From Clostridia bacterium (GTDB lineage Bacteria > Bacillota > Clostridia > Christensenellales > Aristaeellaceae), in NCBI GenBank assembly GCA_017534885.1, contig JAFXVR010000063.1, positions 1 to 64,000 of the forward strand: DNA of 64,000 nucleotides. Reading direction: 5' to 3'. Shown here in pieces: positions 24,056 through 32,334 of this stretch; position 1 is the first letter of the stretch, and every line of letters begins with the position of its first letter. The notes under the pieces are model-generated. The model saw only the letters and a list, made by a program, of their open reading frames with translations, was not told the DNA's origin and did not search any database. Made by a program: the position numbers and the translations under genes.

Positions 24056-24574
24056 TCAAAGCTGGTCAAAGGGGAAGTCCTGCCCGAAGGTCTCCACCCG
24101 GATGCTCTTCATCCGCTGATCCTCAAAGGGGCGATCCCGCATGTCCCGCCTGGCGCTGACGATGCGCTCGGCAGCCTCCATGCCCTCGGTCACCTTGCCG
24201 AAGGCCGCGTACTGGCCGTCCAGGTGCGGGGAGTCGCTGGTCATGATGAAGAACTGGCTCCCGGCGGAATTGGGGTTCATGGAGCGGGCCATCGACAGCA
24301 CGCCGTAGGTATGCTTCAGCGGATTGCTGACGCCGTTGGCCGCGAACTCGCCCCGGATGGCGTAGCCCGGGCCGCCGGTGCCGGTGCCCTTGGGATCGCC
24401 GCCCTGGATCATAAAGCCGGGAATCACCCGGTGGAAGATCAGCCCATCGTAGAAGCCGCTGTTGGCTAAGGCGATGAAATTGCCCACAGACTGGGGCGCG
24501 ATGTCGGGATAGAGTTCCCCCTTCATCTCGCTGCCGTCCTCCATGGTGATCACAAAAGTCGGATTCTGTGCCAT
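24056..24574 (-). CDS. Cyclophilin-type peptidyl-prolyl isomerase
   Basis: A 172-residue cytoplasmic cyclophilin with no signal peptide. Active-site segments are 'FHRVIPGFMIQGGDP' (Arg, Phe, Met, Gln), 'MARSMNPNSAGSQFFI' (the SAGSQFFI core) and 'HLDGQYAAFGKVTEGM'. It catalyses proline cis-trans isomerisation and helps protein folding. The usual Trp of cyclosporin-sensitive enzymes is Tyr here ('DGQYAAFG'). The ribosome site GAAGGAGC and an upstream TTGCAC/TATAAT promoter are good. It is transcribed alone. Confidence 0.95.
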   Translation of the reverse strand: MAQNPTFVITMEDGSEMKGELYPDIAPQSVGNFIALANSGFYDGLIFHRVIPGFMIQGGDPKGTGTGGPGYAIRGEFAANGVSNPLKHTYGVLSMARSMNPNSAGSQFFIMTSDSPHLDGQYAAFGKVTEGMEAAERIVSARRDMRDRPFEDQRMKSIRVETFGQDFPFDQL

Positions 24575-24632
24575 ACTGACTGCTCCTTCTGATTGCCCGC
24601 CGTCTGACGGCGGCTGAAAACAATCAAACTCT

Positions 24633-24660
24633 ATTATACCACTTTTTTCGCTGTGTGCAA
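24633..24660 (-). promoter_or_regulatory. Promoter of the cyclophilin gene
   Basis: Minus strand: TTGCAC (24660-24655), 16-bp spacer, TATAAT (24638-24633), about 60 bp before the ATG. Confidence 0.7.
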
Positions 24661-24670
24661 CTGGTATGAA

Positions 24671-24791
24671 TTTATAGGGAATGGGGAGCTGTGTTTATAG
24701 GGAATGGGGAGCTGTTAGCGATTAGCTTTTAGCTGTTAGCTGAGTTACGGGGGGCTGGAGGTTGGAGGTTGAAGGTTGGAGACAGGAGGTT
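24671..24791. repeat. 22-bp direct repeat and inverted composite heptamer array
   Basis: A 22-bp unit beginning TTTATAGGGAATGGGG occurs twice in tandem (24671 and 24694). It runs into 7-mers GTTAGCG, ATTAGCT, TTTAGCT, GTTAGCT (24714-24741) and, after a 15-nt spacer, GGAGGTT twice, GAAGGTT, GGAGACA, GGAGGTT (24757-24791). This is the reverse complement of the order seen at 13442-13507 and 17956-18009. It belongs to the 465-bp gap between the cyclophilin and DUF1015 genes. Confidence 0.82.
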
Positions 24792-24793
24792 GA

Positions 24794-24944
24794 ATGGCGA
24801 AGCCATATCACGGAGCGAAGCGAGATTTCATGGCGAAGCCATTTCATGTGCGAAGCGCATTTCGTTCATCCCGGGGGAGACGGAATGAAATGCCTGACGG
24901 CGCGTGAAATGTGCCTTCGGCACGTGAAATGCCCTGCGGGGCAT
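24794..24944. repeat. Cluster of short GAA-loop hairpins, mirrored halves
   Basis: Small hairpins such as ATGGC-GAA-GCCAT (24794-24806 and 24830-24842), ATGTGC-GAA-GCGCAT (24846-24860), GTGCC-TTC-GGCAC (24911-24923) and ATGCCC-TGCG-GGGCAT (24929-24944) are strung together. The left half is joined by ATTTCAT, the right half by its complement (GTGAAAT/ATGAAAT), so the cluster is roughly mirror-symmetric about 24870-24890. Similar strings are, in my recollection, widespread between genes of gut Clostridia. Confidence 0.75.
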
Positions 24945-24977
24945 AGACTCAGCCAGAAGTCCGCCCATCCGTGAGCC

Positions 24978-25006
24978 TTGACCGGCTGGCCTGGCTGTGC
25001 TACACT
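24978..25006 (+). promoter_or_regulatory. Promoter of the DUF1015 gene
   Basis: TTGACC (24978-24983), 17-bp spacer, TACACT (25001-25006), about 33 bp before the ATG at 25040. Confidence 0.65.
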
Positions 25007-25039
25007 GTCTTCATCCTGAATCCTGTCAAGGAGGGGCCC

Positions 25040-26224
25040 ATGGCAGTCTTTGCGTCAGCGGAATTCCTGATCCCGGAGGAGCGGTATCTCGACAAATGGG
25101 CGGTCATCGCCTGCGACCAGTTCACCTCCCAGCCCGAGTACTGGCGGGAAGCGGGGCAGACCGTGGGCAGCGCGCCCTCGGCCCTCAACATCATCTTTCC
25201 CGAGGCCTTTCTGGGCGAGGAGGGGCGGATTGAGGCCATCAACGCCCACATGCGGGACTACCTGGCGGCGGGCTTCCTGCGCAGGTATCCGGACAGCTAT
25301 ATCTATGTGGAGCGGACGCTGCTGAACGGGACGATCCGCCGGGGCATTGTGGGTGTGATCGACCTGGAGGCCTACGACCACAGCCCCCGGGCCCGGACGC
25401 CCATCCGCGCCACCGAGCGCACCGTGGTGGAGCGCATTCCGCCCCGGGTGAAGATCCGGGAAAACGCGCCCATGGAGACCAGCCATGTGCTGCTGCTCTG
25501 CGACGACCGGTCGAAAAGCGTCATCGAGGAGACCCGCAAGGGGGAGAAGCTCTACGATTTCGACCTGATGCTGGGCGGCGGGCACATCGCGGGCTGGCTG
25601 ATTACCGGGGAAGAAGCCCGGCGGCTGGAAAAACGCATCCGGGACTATGAGGCGGAAATGGACGCCCGCTATGCCGGCACCGACCCGATCTACTACGCCG
25701 TGGGCGACGGCAACCACTCCCTGGCCACCGCCAAGCGCTGCTGGGAGCGGGACCGGAAGGAGCGCTGGGCCATGGTGGAGCTGGAGAACATCCACGACGA
25801 GGCCCAGGGCTTCGAGCCCATCCACCGGGTGGTGAAGGGCCGCCGTCCCGAGGAAATACTCCGGGCGCTGGAGGCCGTATGCGCGCCGGGCGGGTATCCC
25901 GTCACCTGCATCTGGGGGAAGGAAAAGCGCACCGTCACCCTGAATCCCGCCCTGGGCAAGCTGCCCGTGGGCATTGTGCAAACCTTCCTGGATCAGCAGG
26001 AGGGCATCACCATGGACTACATCCACGGCGAAGAAGCCGCCGCCCGTCTGGCGGAAGCCCCGGACACCCTCGCCATTCTCCTGCCCGCCATCCCCAAGGA
26101 GGATCTCTTCCCCGGCCTGAGCGCCGACGGCGTCCTGCCCCGGAAGACCTTCTCGATGGGTCACGCCCAGGAGAAGCGCTACTATCTGGAGTGCCGGCGC
26201 ATCGGCGCGGAGGCGGAGGGATGA
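25040..26224 (+). CDS. DUF1015 family protein
   Basis: A 394-residue soluble protein of the widespread DUF1015 family. Landmarks are the N-terminal 'WAVIACDQFTSQPEYW', a central 'LYDFDLMLGGGHIAGWLI', and the family hallmark 'YYAVGDGNHSLATAKRCWE' (residues ~225-243), whose GDGNHS block suggests a nucleotide or phosphate site. The biochemical function is not established. AAGGAGG 6 nt before ATG 25040 fixes the start; an upstream in-frame extension overlaps the promoter. It overlaps the next gene by 4 nt (ATGA). Confidence 0.9.
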   Translation: MAVFASAEFLIPEERYLDKWAVIACDQFTSQPEYWREAGQTVGSAPSALNIIFPEAFLGEEGRIEAINAHMRDYLAAGFLRRYPDSYIYVERTLLNGTIRRGIVGVIDLEAYDHSPRARTPIRATERTVVERIPPRVKIRENAPMETSHVLLLCDDRSKSVIEETRKGEKLYDFDLMLGGGHIAGWLITGEEARRLEKRIRDYEAEMDARYAGTDPIYYAVGDGNHSLATAKRCWERDRKERWAMVELENIHDEAQGFEPIHRVVKGRRPEEILRALEAVCAPGGYPVTCIWGKEKRTVTLNPALGKLPVGIVQTFLDQQEGITMDYIHGEEAAARLAEAPDTLAILLPAIPKEDLFPGLSADGVLPRKTFSMGHAQEKRYYLECRRIGAEAEG

Positions 26225-26772
26225 AGCTGGTGTTCATCACCGGCAGCGGCGCCGTGGGCAAGATGACCGTTGGGCAGGAGCTGGCGAAGCTGACCGGCCT
26301 GCGGCTCTTCCATAACCACATAGCCATCGAGCCGGTCATCGAGGTCTTCGGCCGCTATGACGGTCAGGCCGTGTACGACCTCCGCGAGGCCATTTTCCGC
26401 CGCTTTGCCGCCACAGACGCCTATGGCATGATCTTCACCTTCATGTGGGCCTTTGACATCCAGGAGGACTGGGATTATGTCGACCATGTGAAGTCCATCT
26501 TCGCGCCTTACGGCACCGAGTTTTACTGCGCGGAGCTCGTGGCTTCCCAGGAAGTCCGCCTGGCCCGGAACGCCACCGAAAACCGCATCCGCCACAAGCC
26601 GTCCAAGGCTGACGTCACCCTGTCCGCCCAGCGCCTGCTGAACGAGGACGCCCATTACCGCCTCGTCAGCCGTCCCGGCGAAGTCCCCTTTGCCCACTAT
26701 CTCCGCATCGATAACACCCGCCTCGCTCCCGATGAAGCCGCACGGATGATCAGGGATGCGTTCGGGCTCTGA
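26221..26772 (+). CDS. Shikimate-kinase-like P-loop kinase/ATPase
   Basis: A 183-residue small P-loop protein starting with Walker A '[15 protein letters not shown]' (residues ~8-22). It then has '[15 protein letters not shown]', a substrate-binding-type segment seen in shikimate/gluconate kinase-like proteins, and a lid/Arg region '[19 protein letters not shown]'. The phosphorylated substrate is unknown. Its ATG lies in the DUF1015 stop (ATGA), so the two products are probably made together. 104 nt follow before lepA. Confidence 0.8.
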   Translation: MKLVFITGSGAVGKMTVGQELAKLTGLRLFHNHIAIEPVIEVFGRYDGQAVYDLREAIFRRFAATDAYGMIFTFMWAFDIQEDWDYVDHVKSIFAPYGTEFYCAELVASQEVRLARNATENRIRHKPSKADVTLSAQRLLNEDAHYRLVSRPGEVPFAHYLRIDNTRLAPDEAARMIRDAFGL

Positions 26773-26830
26773 CGGGACGGATTCTCCCGCATACCGCAGA
26801 GAAGCATTCACCGCACTCAGATCTATACTC

Positions 26831-26879
26831 AAAGGAGGTCAGGGAGAGAGTCCCCCCCTTCTCTCCCCGCAAACCGATG
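26831..26879 (+). promoter_or_regulatory. lepA leader: strong Shine-Dalgarno, hairpin, then start codon
   Basis: AAAGGAGGTC (26831-26840) is an almost perfect anti-SD match but ends 36 nt before the ATG (26877). GGGAGAGA (26842-26849) pairs perfectly with TCTCTCCC (26860-26867) around a C-rich 10-nt loop. Folding this hairpin removes 26 nt and would leave the SD about 10 nt from the ATG. No other SD or in-frame start lies between. Confidence 0.7.
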
Positions 26880-28685
26880 TCACATCAGAAGCTGAACCAC
26901 ATCCGCAATTTCTGCATCATCGCCCACATCGACCACGGCAAGAGCACTTTGGCCGACCGCCTGCTGGAGACCACCGGCGTCTTTGAGAAGCGGGAGATGG
27001 TGGAGCAGATCCTGGACAGCATGGAGCTGGAGCGGGAGCGGGGCATCACCATCAAGAGCAAGGCGGTGCGCATGGGCTACCGCGCCAGGGACGGCAGGGA
27101 ATACGAGCTGAACCTGATCGACACCCCCGGCCACGTGGACTTCACCTATGAGGTCAGCCGGGCGCTGGCGGCCTGCGAGGGCGCGCTGCTGGTGGTGGAC
27201 GCCACCCAGGGCATCGAGGCCCAGACCCTCGCCAACTGCTACATGGCGCTGGATCACGACCTGGAAATCATCCCGGTCATCAACAAGATCGACCTGCCCT
27301 CGGCCCGTCCGGAGGAGGTGCGCGCCGAGATCGAGGACGTGATCGGCCTGGACGCTTCCTACGCGCCCTGCATTTCCGCCAAGACCGGTCTGAACGTGCC
27401 CGACGTGCTGGAGGCCATCGTCGACCACATTCCCCCGCCCGAGGGCGACCCGGAGGCGCCCCTGCAGGCGCTGATTTTCGACGCCTTCTATGACAATTAC
27501 AAGGGCGCGATCTGCTTCATCCGGGTGAAGGAGGGCTGCATCCGCGCCGGCATGCGCATGCGGCTGATGGCCACCGGCGGCGAGTTTGACGTGGTGGAGG
27601 TGGGCTCCTTCCGCCCGGGCTATGTGCCCTGCGAGGCGCTCTGGCCCGGGGACGTGGGCTATGTGGCGGCCTCCATCAAGGATGTGCGGGATACCCGGGT
27701 GGGCGATACCATCACCGACGCGGCCCGGCCCGCGGCCAGCCCCCTGCCCGGCTACAAGCAGGTGACCCCCATGGTTTTCTGCGGCATCTACCCGGCGGAC
27801 GGCGCGGACTACCCCGCCCTGAAGGACGCCCTGGAAAAGCTGCGCATGAACGACGCCTCCCTGACCTTTGAGCCGGAGACCTCCGTGGCGCTGGGCTACG
27901 GCTTCCGCTGCGGCTTCCTGGGCCTGCTGCACATGGATGTCATCACCCAGCGGCTGGAGCGGGAGTTCGACCTGGACCTGGTCACCACCACCCCGGGCGT
28001 CATCTACCACATCACCAAGACGGACGGCACCGTCCTGTCCATCGACAATCCCTCCAAGCTGCCCCCGGTCACTGAGATCGCCCGGATGGAGGAGCCCTTC
28101 GTCCACGCGGAGCTCTTCACCCCCCAGGAGTATGTGGGCACGCTGATGGATCTCTGCCAGGACAAGCGCGGGGTCTTCATCGACATGCAGTACGAGGGCA
28201 GCCGCGTGAAGCTCAACTATGACCTGCCCCTCAACGAGATCATCTTTGACTTCTTCGACACGGTGAAGAGCCGCAGCCGGGGCTACGCTTCCTTCGACTA
28301 TGAGCTGAAGGACTACCGGCCCAGCGAGCTGGTGAAGCTGGACATCCTCCTCAACGGCGACCTCTGCGATGCCTTCAGCCAGATTGTGCACCGGGACAAG
28401 GCCTATCCCCGGGGCAGGAGCATGTGCGAAAAGCTGAAGGACGTGATTCCGCGCCAGCAGTTTGAGATCCCCGTGCAGGCGGCGATCGGCGGCAAGGTGA
28501 TCGCCCGGGAGACCGTGAAGGCCATGCGAAAGGATGTGCTGGCGAAGTGCTACGGCGGCGATATTACCCGCAAGAAGAAGCTGCTGGAGAAGCAGAAGGA
28601 AGGCAAGAAGCGCATGCGCCAGTTTGGCACAGTGCAGGTGCCGAGCGAAGCCTTCCTGGCGGTTTTGAAGATGGAAGAGACCTGA
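26877..28685 (+). CDS. lepA: Elongation factor 4 (LepA)
   Basis: A 602-residue translational GTPase acting on ribosomes (back-translocation/initiation-quality roles in the literature). G1 '[13 protein letters not shown]' (residues ~15-27), switch region '[15 protein letters not shown]', G3 'DTPGHVDF', G4 'NKID'. The family-specific C-terminal domain ends '[19 protein letters not shown]' with basic residues. Length is standard. The start is set by the family N-terminus ('[21 protein letters not shown]'). Its ribosome site is separated from the ATG by a hairpin (see leader entry). It is followed 20 nt later by the SLOG gene. Confidence 0.98.
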   Translation: MSHQKLNHIRNFCIIAHIDHGKSTLADRLLETTGVFEKREMVEQILDSMELERERGITIKSKAVRMGYRARDGREYELNLIDTPGHVDFTYEVSRALAACEGALLVVDATQGIEAQTLANCYMALDHDLEIIPVINKIDLPSARPEEVRAEIEDVIGLDASYAPCISAKTGLNVPDVLEAIVDHIPPPEGDPEAPLQALIFDAFYDNYKGAICFIRVKEGCIRAGMRMRLMATGGEFDVVEVGSFRPGYVPCEALWPGDVGYVAASIKDVRDTRVGDTITDAARPAASPLPGYKQVTPMVFCGIYPADGADYPALKDALEKLRMNDASLTFEPETSVALGYGFRCGFLGLLHMDVITQRLEREFDLDLVTTTPGVIYHITKTDGTVLSIDNPSKLPPVTEIARMEEPFVHAELFTPQEYVGTLMDLCQDKRGVFIDMQYEGSRVKLNYDLPLNEIIFDFFDTVKSRSRGYASFDYELKDYRPSELVKLDILLNGDLCDAFSQIVHRDKAYPRGRSMCEKLKDVIPRQQFEIPVQAAIGGKVIARETVKAMRKDVLAKCYGGDITRKKKLLEKQKEGKKRMRQFGTVQVPSEAFLAVLKMEET

Positions 28686-28705
28686 GCGGGGCGCGGAGGC
28701 GCAGC

Positions 28706-29215
28706 GTGTGCTTCACCGGGCACCGGCACCTGCCCGCGGACACGGCGGAGCTGGAGACCCGGCTGGATCAGTGCCTGCGCCACCTGTACCGCCTGGGCTA
28801 CCGCACCTTTTACTGCGGGGCGGCCCTGGGCTTTGACATGCTGGCCGCCGAGCGCACCCTCTACCTGCGGGCCCGCTGCCCGGAGGTCAGGCTCGTGATG
28901 GTGCTGCCCTGCGCCGACCAGGACGCGCGCTGGCCCGAGCGGGAGCGCAACCGCCACCTGTACCTGACCGGCGCGGCGGACGAGCGCGTTGTGCTGGCCC
29001 CCGGCTATTACGAGGGCTGCATGATGGTGCGCAACCGCTGGATGGTGGACCGCTCCGCCTTCTGCCTCTGCTATCTGATCGCGCCGAAGGGCGGCACCGT
29101 CAGCACCGTGACCTGCGCGGCGCGGGAGGGGCTGGCGCTGCTGAACCTGGCCATTCCCGAAAAATGCGCGGCCTTCCTGCGACTCAGGACGGCCCCGGCG
29201 GGCCCGGAGGAATAA
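28706..29215 (+). CDS. SLOG/DUF1273 family nucleotide-sensor-like protein
   Basis: A 169-residue Rossmann-like protein of the YpsA/DUF1273 SLOG group. The N-terminus 'VCFTGHRHLP' is the hallmark, then 'RTFYCGAALGFDMLAAE' (GxAxGxD) and 'LVMVLPCADQDARWP', all lining the predicted nucleotide pocket. The start is GTG 28706, with GGAGG 6 nt upstream; longer readings lie in lepA's 3' end and have no ribosome site. SLOG proteins are thought to bind or cleave nucleotide-derived ligands; YpsA affects cell division in Bacillus and Staphylococcus. It sits between lepA and hemW in one transcript. Confidence 0.88.
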   Translation: MCFTGHRHLPADTAELETRLDQCLRHLYRLGYRTFYCGAALGFDMLAAERTLYLRARCPEVRLVMVLPCADQDARWPERERNRHLYLTGAADERVVLAPGYYEGCMMVRNRWMVDRSAFCLCYLIAPKGGTVSTVTCAAREGLALLNLAIPEKCAAFLRLRTAPAGPEE

Positions 29216-29216
29216 A

Positions 29217-30353
29217 GTGGAGCTGTACATTCATCTGCCCTTCTGCCGGCGCAAGTGCCGGTACTGTGATTTCGCGTCCCGGACCGGGCAGGAGGCCCTC
29301 ATGCCCGCCTGTGTGGACGCCCTGCTGCTGGAGGCGGACGCTTCCGGCTTTTTGGGTGAGGCCGTCGAGACCGTCTTCATCGGCGGGGGCACGCCCTCCC
29401 TCCTGCCGCCGGAGGAGCTGACGCGCCTGTTGAAGGGCCTGCGCACGCGCTTTGACTGGGCGGCGGACGCGGAGGTCACTTCTGAGGCCAATCCGGGCAC
29501 GCTGACGGAAAAGTGGCTGGAGGCGGCGGTTTCCTGCGGCGTCAACCGGCTTTCGCTGGGCATGCAGGCCGCTCAGACGGAGCTGCTGACCCTGCTGGGG
29601 CGCATCCACACGCCGGAGCAGGCGGCGGAGTCCGTGCGCATGGCGAAGGCCGCGGGCATCCGGAACCTGAACCTCGACCTGATGTTCGGCCTGCCCACCC
29701 AGACCGAAAGCCAGTGGCGGGAGACCCTCGAGACCGCCCTGGCGCTGGTGCCGCAGCACCTGAGCTGCTACGGGCTGATCCCCGAGGAGGGCACGCCGCT
29801 GAAAGCCGACCTGGACGCGGGCCGTCTGCGCCTCCCGGAGGAGGAGAGCGAACGCCGTATGTACGAGGACGTCCGGCGGCGGCTGGGGGAGGCCGGCTTC
29901 GTTCACTACGAGGTCTCCAACTTCGCCCTGCCCGGCTATGCCTGCCGGCACAACACCGGCTACTGGACGCGGGCGAGTTATCTGGGGCTGGGGGCTTCCG
30001 CCGCCTCCCTCCTGCCCGGGGCGGACGGAAGGCGCTCCCTGCGCCGCACCAATCCCCGGGAACTGCGGGACTACCTCGATATGGTGCGGGATAAGGACTG
30101 GGCGCGCCGCGAAACGGAGACCGTTTCCCCGGAGGAGGCCCGGTTTGAGACGCTGATGCTGGGCCTGCGCCTGCTGGATGGCGTCTCCGAGGCGGACTTC
30201 CTGCGGGAGCACGGCGTGACCTTAGAAGCCTGGCGCGGGCCGAAGCTGCGGGAGCTGGCCGAACGGGGGCTGACGGAGCACGCGGGGGGCCGCTGGCGGC
30301 TGACCCGCCTTGGGCTGGACCTGATGAACACGGCGCTGGTGGAGCTGATGTGA
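29217..30353 (+). CDS. hemW: Radical SAM protein HemW
   Basis: A 378-residue radical SAM protein. 'LYIHLPFCRRKCRYCDFAS' carries the CxxxCxxC cluster motif at the N-terminus, then 'VFIGGGTPSLLP', 'TSEANPGTLTEKWL' and 'NLDLMFGLPTQTESQW', and a C-terminal winged region. HemW-type proteins are haem chaperones, once annotated as coproporphyrinogen III oxidases; a true HemN-like extra Cys motif is not seen. Start GTG 29217 has GGAGG 6 nt upstream, overlapping the SLOG gene's end by position. hemW next to lepA is a conserved Firmicute arrangement (lepA-hemW-hrcA-like). It is followed by the DUF5684 cluster with its own promoter. Confidence 0.95.
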   Translation: MELYIHLPFCRRKCRYCDFASRTGQEALMPACVDALLLEADASGFLGEAVETVFIGGGTPSLLPPEELTRLLKGLRTRFDWAADAEVTSEANPGTLTEKWLEAAVSCGVNRLSLGMQAAQTELLTLLGRIHTPEQAAESVRMAKAAGIRNLNLDLMFGLPTQTESQWRETLETALALVPQHLSCYGLIPEEGTPLKADLDAGRLRLPEEESERRMYEDVRRRLGEAGFVHYEVSNFALPGYACRHNTGYWTRASYLGLGASAASLLPGADGRRSLRRTNPRELRDYLDMVRDKDWARRETETVSPEEARFETLMLGLRLLDGVSEADFLREHGVTLEAWRGPKLRELAERGLTEHAGGRWRLTRLGLDLMNTALVELM

Positions 30354-30360
30354 GCGCTGG

Positions 30361-30389
30361 TTGACGATACCTGGCAAATGTGCTATGAT
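30361..30389 (+). promoter_or_regulatory. Promoter of the DUF5684 cluster
   Basis: TTGACG (30361-30366), 17-bp spacer, TATGAT (30384-30389), 25 bp before the ATG at 30414, which has an AAGGAGG ribosome site. Confidence 0.72.
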
Positions 30390-30413
30390 TAACACAATAA
30401 GGAGGTGGAGCCT

Positions 30414-31040
30414 ATGAACTACAACTACTACTACAACAGTTCCGATTACAGCAACTTCCTCTGGCAGCTGCAGCACTCCACGTACTACAATTCGGTGCGG
30501 TTCATTTCCCTGGCGCTTCTGGTGCTGGGCATCGTGTGCTGGTGGCGCATCCTGACCAAGGCGGGAGAGGAAGGCTGGAAGTGCCTGATTCCCTTCTACA
30601 ACTTCTACATGGAGTGCAAGATCGCGGAGTACACCACGCTGTTCTGGTGGGCACTGTTCGGCGGCATCGGCACTGTCGTCGCAGGTGTGGTGATCGGCCT
30701 GATGGCCCGGAGCAGCCAGGCATTGGCGGCCATCATCAGTATTCTTCCGCTGGTCTATTTTATCGCGCTGCTGGTGATGAACATCAAGTGGTGCATCCGC
30801 CTGGCCCGCGTCTTCGGCAAGAGCGGGGCCTTCGCGGCGGGGCTGTTCTTCCTGCCGATCATCTTCTACGCGATCCTCGCCTTTGGCGACGCGCAGTACA
30901 TGAACGGCAGCGCGCCCGCCCCCCGTCCCGGCGAGGTGCGTGCCTGGCGCTGCCCCTCCTGCGGAGCCTATACCCCCGTCAGCCGCTCCGCCTGCGAGCA
31001 GTGCGGCGCGGCAAGGCCGGACAAGGATATGGTGGAGTGA
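30414..31040 (+). CDS. DUF5684 membrane protein with C-terminal zinc ribbon (paralogue 1)
   Basis: A 208-residue membrane protein. A Tyr/Asn-rich N-terminus ('NYNYYYNSSDYSNF') precedes helix 1. The family core 'WWRILTKAGEEGWKCLIPFYNFY' follows, then three further helices and 'CIRLARVFGKSGAFAAGLFFLP...FGDAQY'. After a short linker comes a zinc ribbon 'CPSCGAYTPVSRSACEQCGA' (two CxxC). The core matches DUF5684, whose function is unknown; the ribbon is predicted to be cytoplasmic. It is the first of three neighbouring paralogues under the 30361-30389 promoter. Confidence 0.88.
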   Translation: MNYNYYYNSSDYSNFLWQLQHSTYYNSVRFISLALLVLGIVCWWRILTKAGEEGWKCLIPFYNFYMECKIAEYTTLFWWALFGGIGTVVAGVVIGLMARSSQALAAIISILPLVYFIALLVMNIKWCIRLARVFGKSGAFAAGLFFLPIIFYAILAFGDAQYMNGSAPAPRPGEVRAWRCPSCGAYTPVSRSACEQCGAARPDKDMVE

Positions 31041-31062
31041 AAGGCCGGAAGGGGGTGCCGGG

Positions 31063-31698
31063 ATGGACGGGTTTTTCGGACTGCTGGGACGCTATGACAG
31101 TTACGGAGAGTGCCTCCTGGCGGTGCTGGAACAGGTGGTTTGCGGCTTCCGCAGATGGCCGGCCAGCGGCTGGGATTTGCTGCAGGCTCTGAATGCGGTG
31201 CTTCAGACAGCCGGCTGGTGGCGTATCCTGCCCAAGGCGGGGGAGAAGGGATGGAAAGCCCTGATTCCTGTCTACAACGGGTACACCTATGCCAGAGCTG
31301 TCCGCTGCCCGGGCTTGTTTTATGCCCAGATTGCTGTGATTCTGGGATACATCGTCTGGATCCTCCTGCTGCCCTTCTACCTGATGACGGGTTCGACTAC
31401 AGCTTTCCATGCACTCAACATTCTCTGGTACGGCGTGGAAATCGTTGACGTTGTATGGATGATCGTGATCGCCGTCCGACTGGCGCGTGCCTTTGACAAA
31501 AACAGGGCGTTTACGGCTGGCCTGATCCTCTGCCCCAGTATTTTCCTGTGCATTCTCGGCTTCGGCGAGTCCGTATACACAGATCCCGCGTTCGTACCCG
31601 CGAGACCCCAGGAATGGCGCTGCGCCTCCTGCGGGCACGTGAACCGTGTCAGCCGCCTCACCTGCGAGCAGTGCGGCGCACGGACAAGGATATGGTGA
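31063..31698 (+). CDS. DUF5684 membrane protein with C-terminal zinc ribbon (paralogue 2)
   Basis: A 211-residue relative of the preceding protein, 22 nt downstream. The family core is 'WWRILPKAGEKGWKALIPVYNGY' (about residues 47-69), followed by three membrane segments and 'VRLARAFDKNRAFTAGLILCP'. It ends with a zinc ribbon 'CASCGHVNRVSRLTCEQCGA'. Its N-terminus differs fully from paralogue 1 (no Tyr/Asn tract; instead 'MDGFFGLLGRYDSYGECLLA'). Ribosome site GAAGGGGGTG lies upstream of ATG 31063. Function unknown. Confidence 0.86.
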   Translation: MDGFFGLLGRYDSYGECLLAVLEQVVCGFRRWPASGWDLLQALNAVLQTAGWWRILPKAGEKGWKALIPVYNGYTYARAVRCPGLFYAQIAVILGYIVWILLLPFYLMTGSTTAFHALNILWYGVEIVDVVWMIVIAVRLARAFDKNRAFTAGLILCPSIFLCILGFGESVYTDPAFVPARPQEWRCASCGHVNRVSRLTCEQCGARTRIW

Positions 31699-31744
31699 AG
31701 GGAAAGACCGGTTCATAATGATGATTTCATAAGGGGGGGGAGCT

Positions 31745-32302
31745 GTGACTCCTTTTGAAAATGGCTTCAGCTACGGCGAATACATCCGTTACATATGCGA
31801 CCGGATGGCGTCCGGACAGTTCGGCACAAGCCAGGTGATCTCATGGCTGGTGTTCGCATTCTGCACGGTCTGCTGGTGGTTCATCCTGAAGAAAGCCGGG
31901 GAAAAGGGGTGGAAAGCCCTGATTCCCATCTATGGGAGCTATGTGAAATACAGGATTGCCCACTGTGTATATCTGTTCTGGTGGATGATCGGCAGTTTTG
32001 CTGCCTTTGCGACGGCAGTCTTTGGCCTTGTCCCGCTTGCGTTCGCGCTGTCAAGCGGGGATTTGGCCATAGCAGCAATTGTCATCATGATCATATCTGT
32101 CCTTGCCGGGCTTGTGATCTCTTTTCTCACATGGGTTCGGCTGGCCCGGGCTTTTGGCAGGTCCAAAGCTTTCGCGGTGGGGCTGTTGCTGCTGAACCCC
32201 GTCTTCGTGGGCATCCTTGCTTTCGGCAAGGCGGAATACCGGACAGAACCGATCTCAAGAAAGCAGCGGCGCAGGGAAGCACGCCAAAGGGAGCCTCAGT
32301 GA
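31745..32302 (+). CDS. DUF5684 membrane protein without zinc ribbon (paralogue 3)
   Basis: A 185-residue third paralogue with a GTG start behind AAGGGGGGG. The core is 'WWFILKKAGEKGWKALIPIYGSY', with 'VRLARAFGRSKAFAVGLLLLNP...FGKAEY' before the end. The zinc ribbon of its neighbours is replaced by a short basic tail ('KQRRREARQREPQ'). It thus keeps the membrane core but has a different cytoplasmic end. Its stop codon lies in the loop of the hairpin at 32289-32309. Function unknown. Confidence 0.86.
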   Translation: MTPFENGFSYGEYIRYICDRMASGQFGTSQVISWLVFAFCTVCWWFILKKAGEKGWKALIPIYGSYVKYRIAHCVYLFWWMIGSFAAFATAVFGLVPLAFALSSGDLAIAAIVIMIISVLAGLVISFLTWVRLARAFGRSKAFAVGLLLLNPVFVGILAFGKAEYRTEPISRKQRRREARQREPQ

Positions 32303-32309
32303 GGCTCCC
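32289..32309 (+). terminator. Hairpin over the stop of the DUF5684 cluster
   Basis: GGGAGCCTCA (32289-32298) is complementary to TGAGGCTCCC (32300-32309). The stop TGA falls at the tip, and only a short TTT follows, so it is a moderate terminator between convergent genes. Confidence 0.55.
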
Positions 32310-32334
32310 CTTTCATATACAGCCGTTCAGCCGT

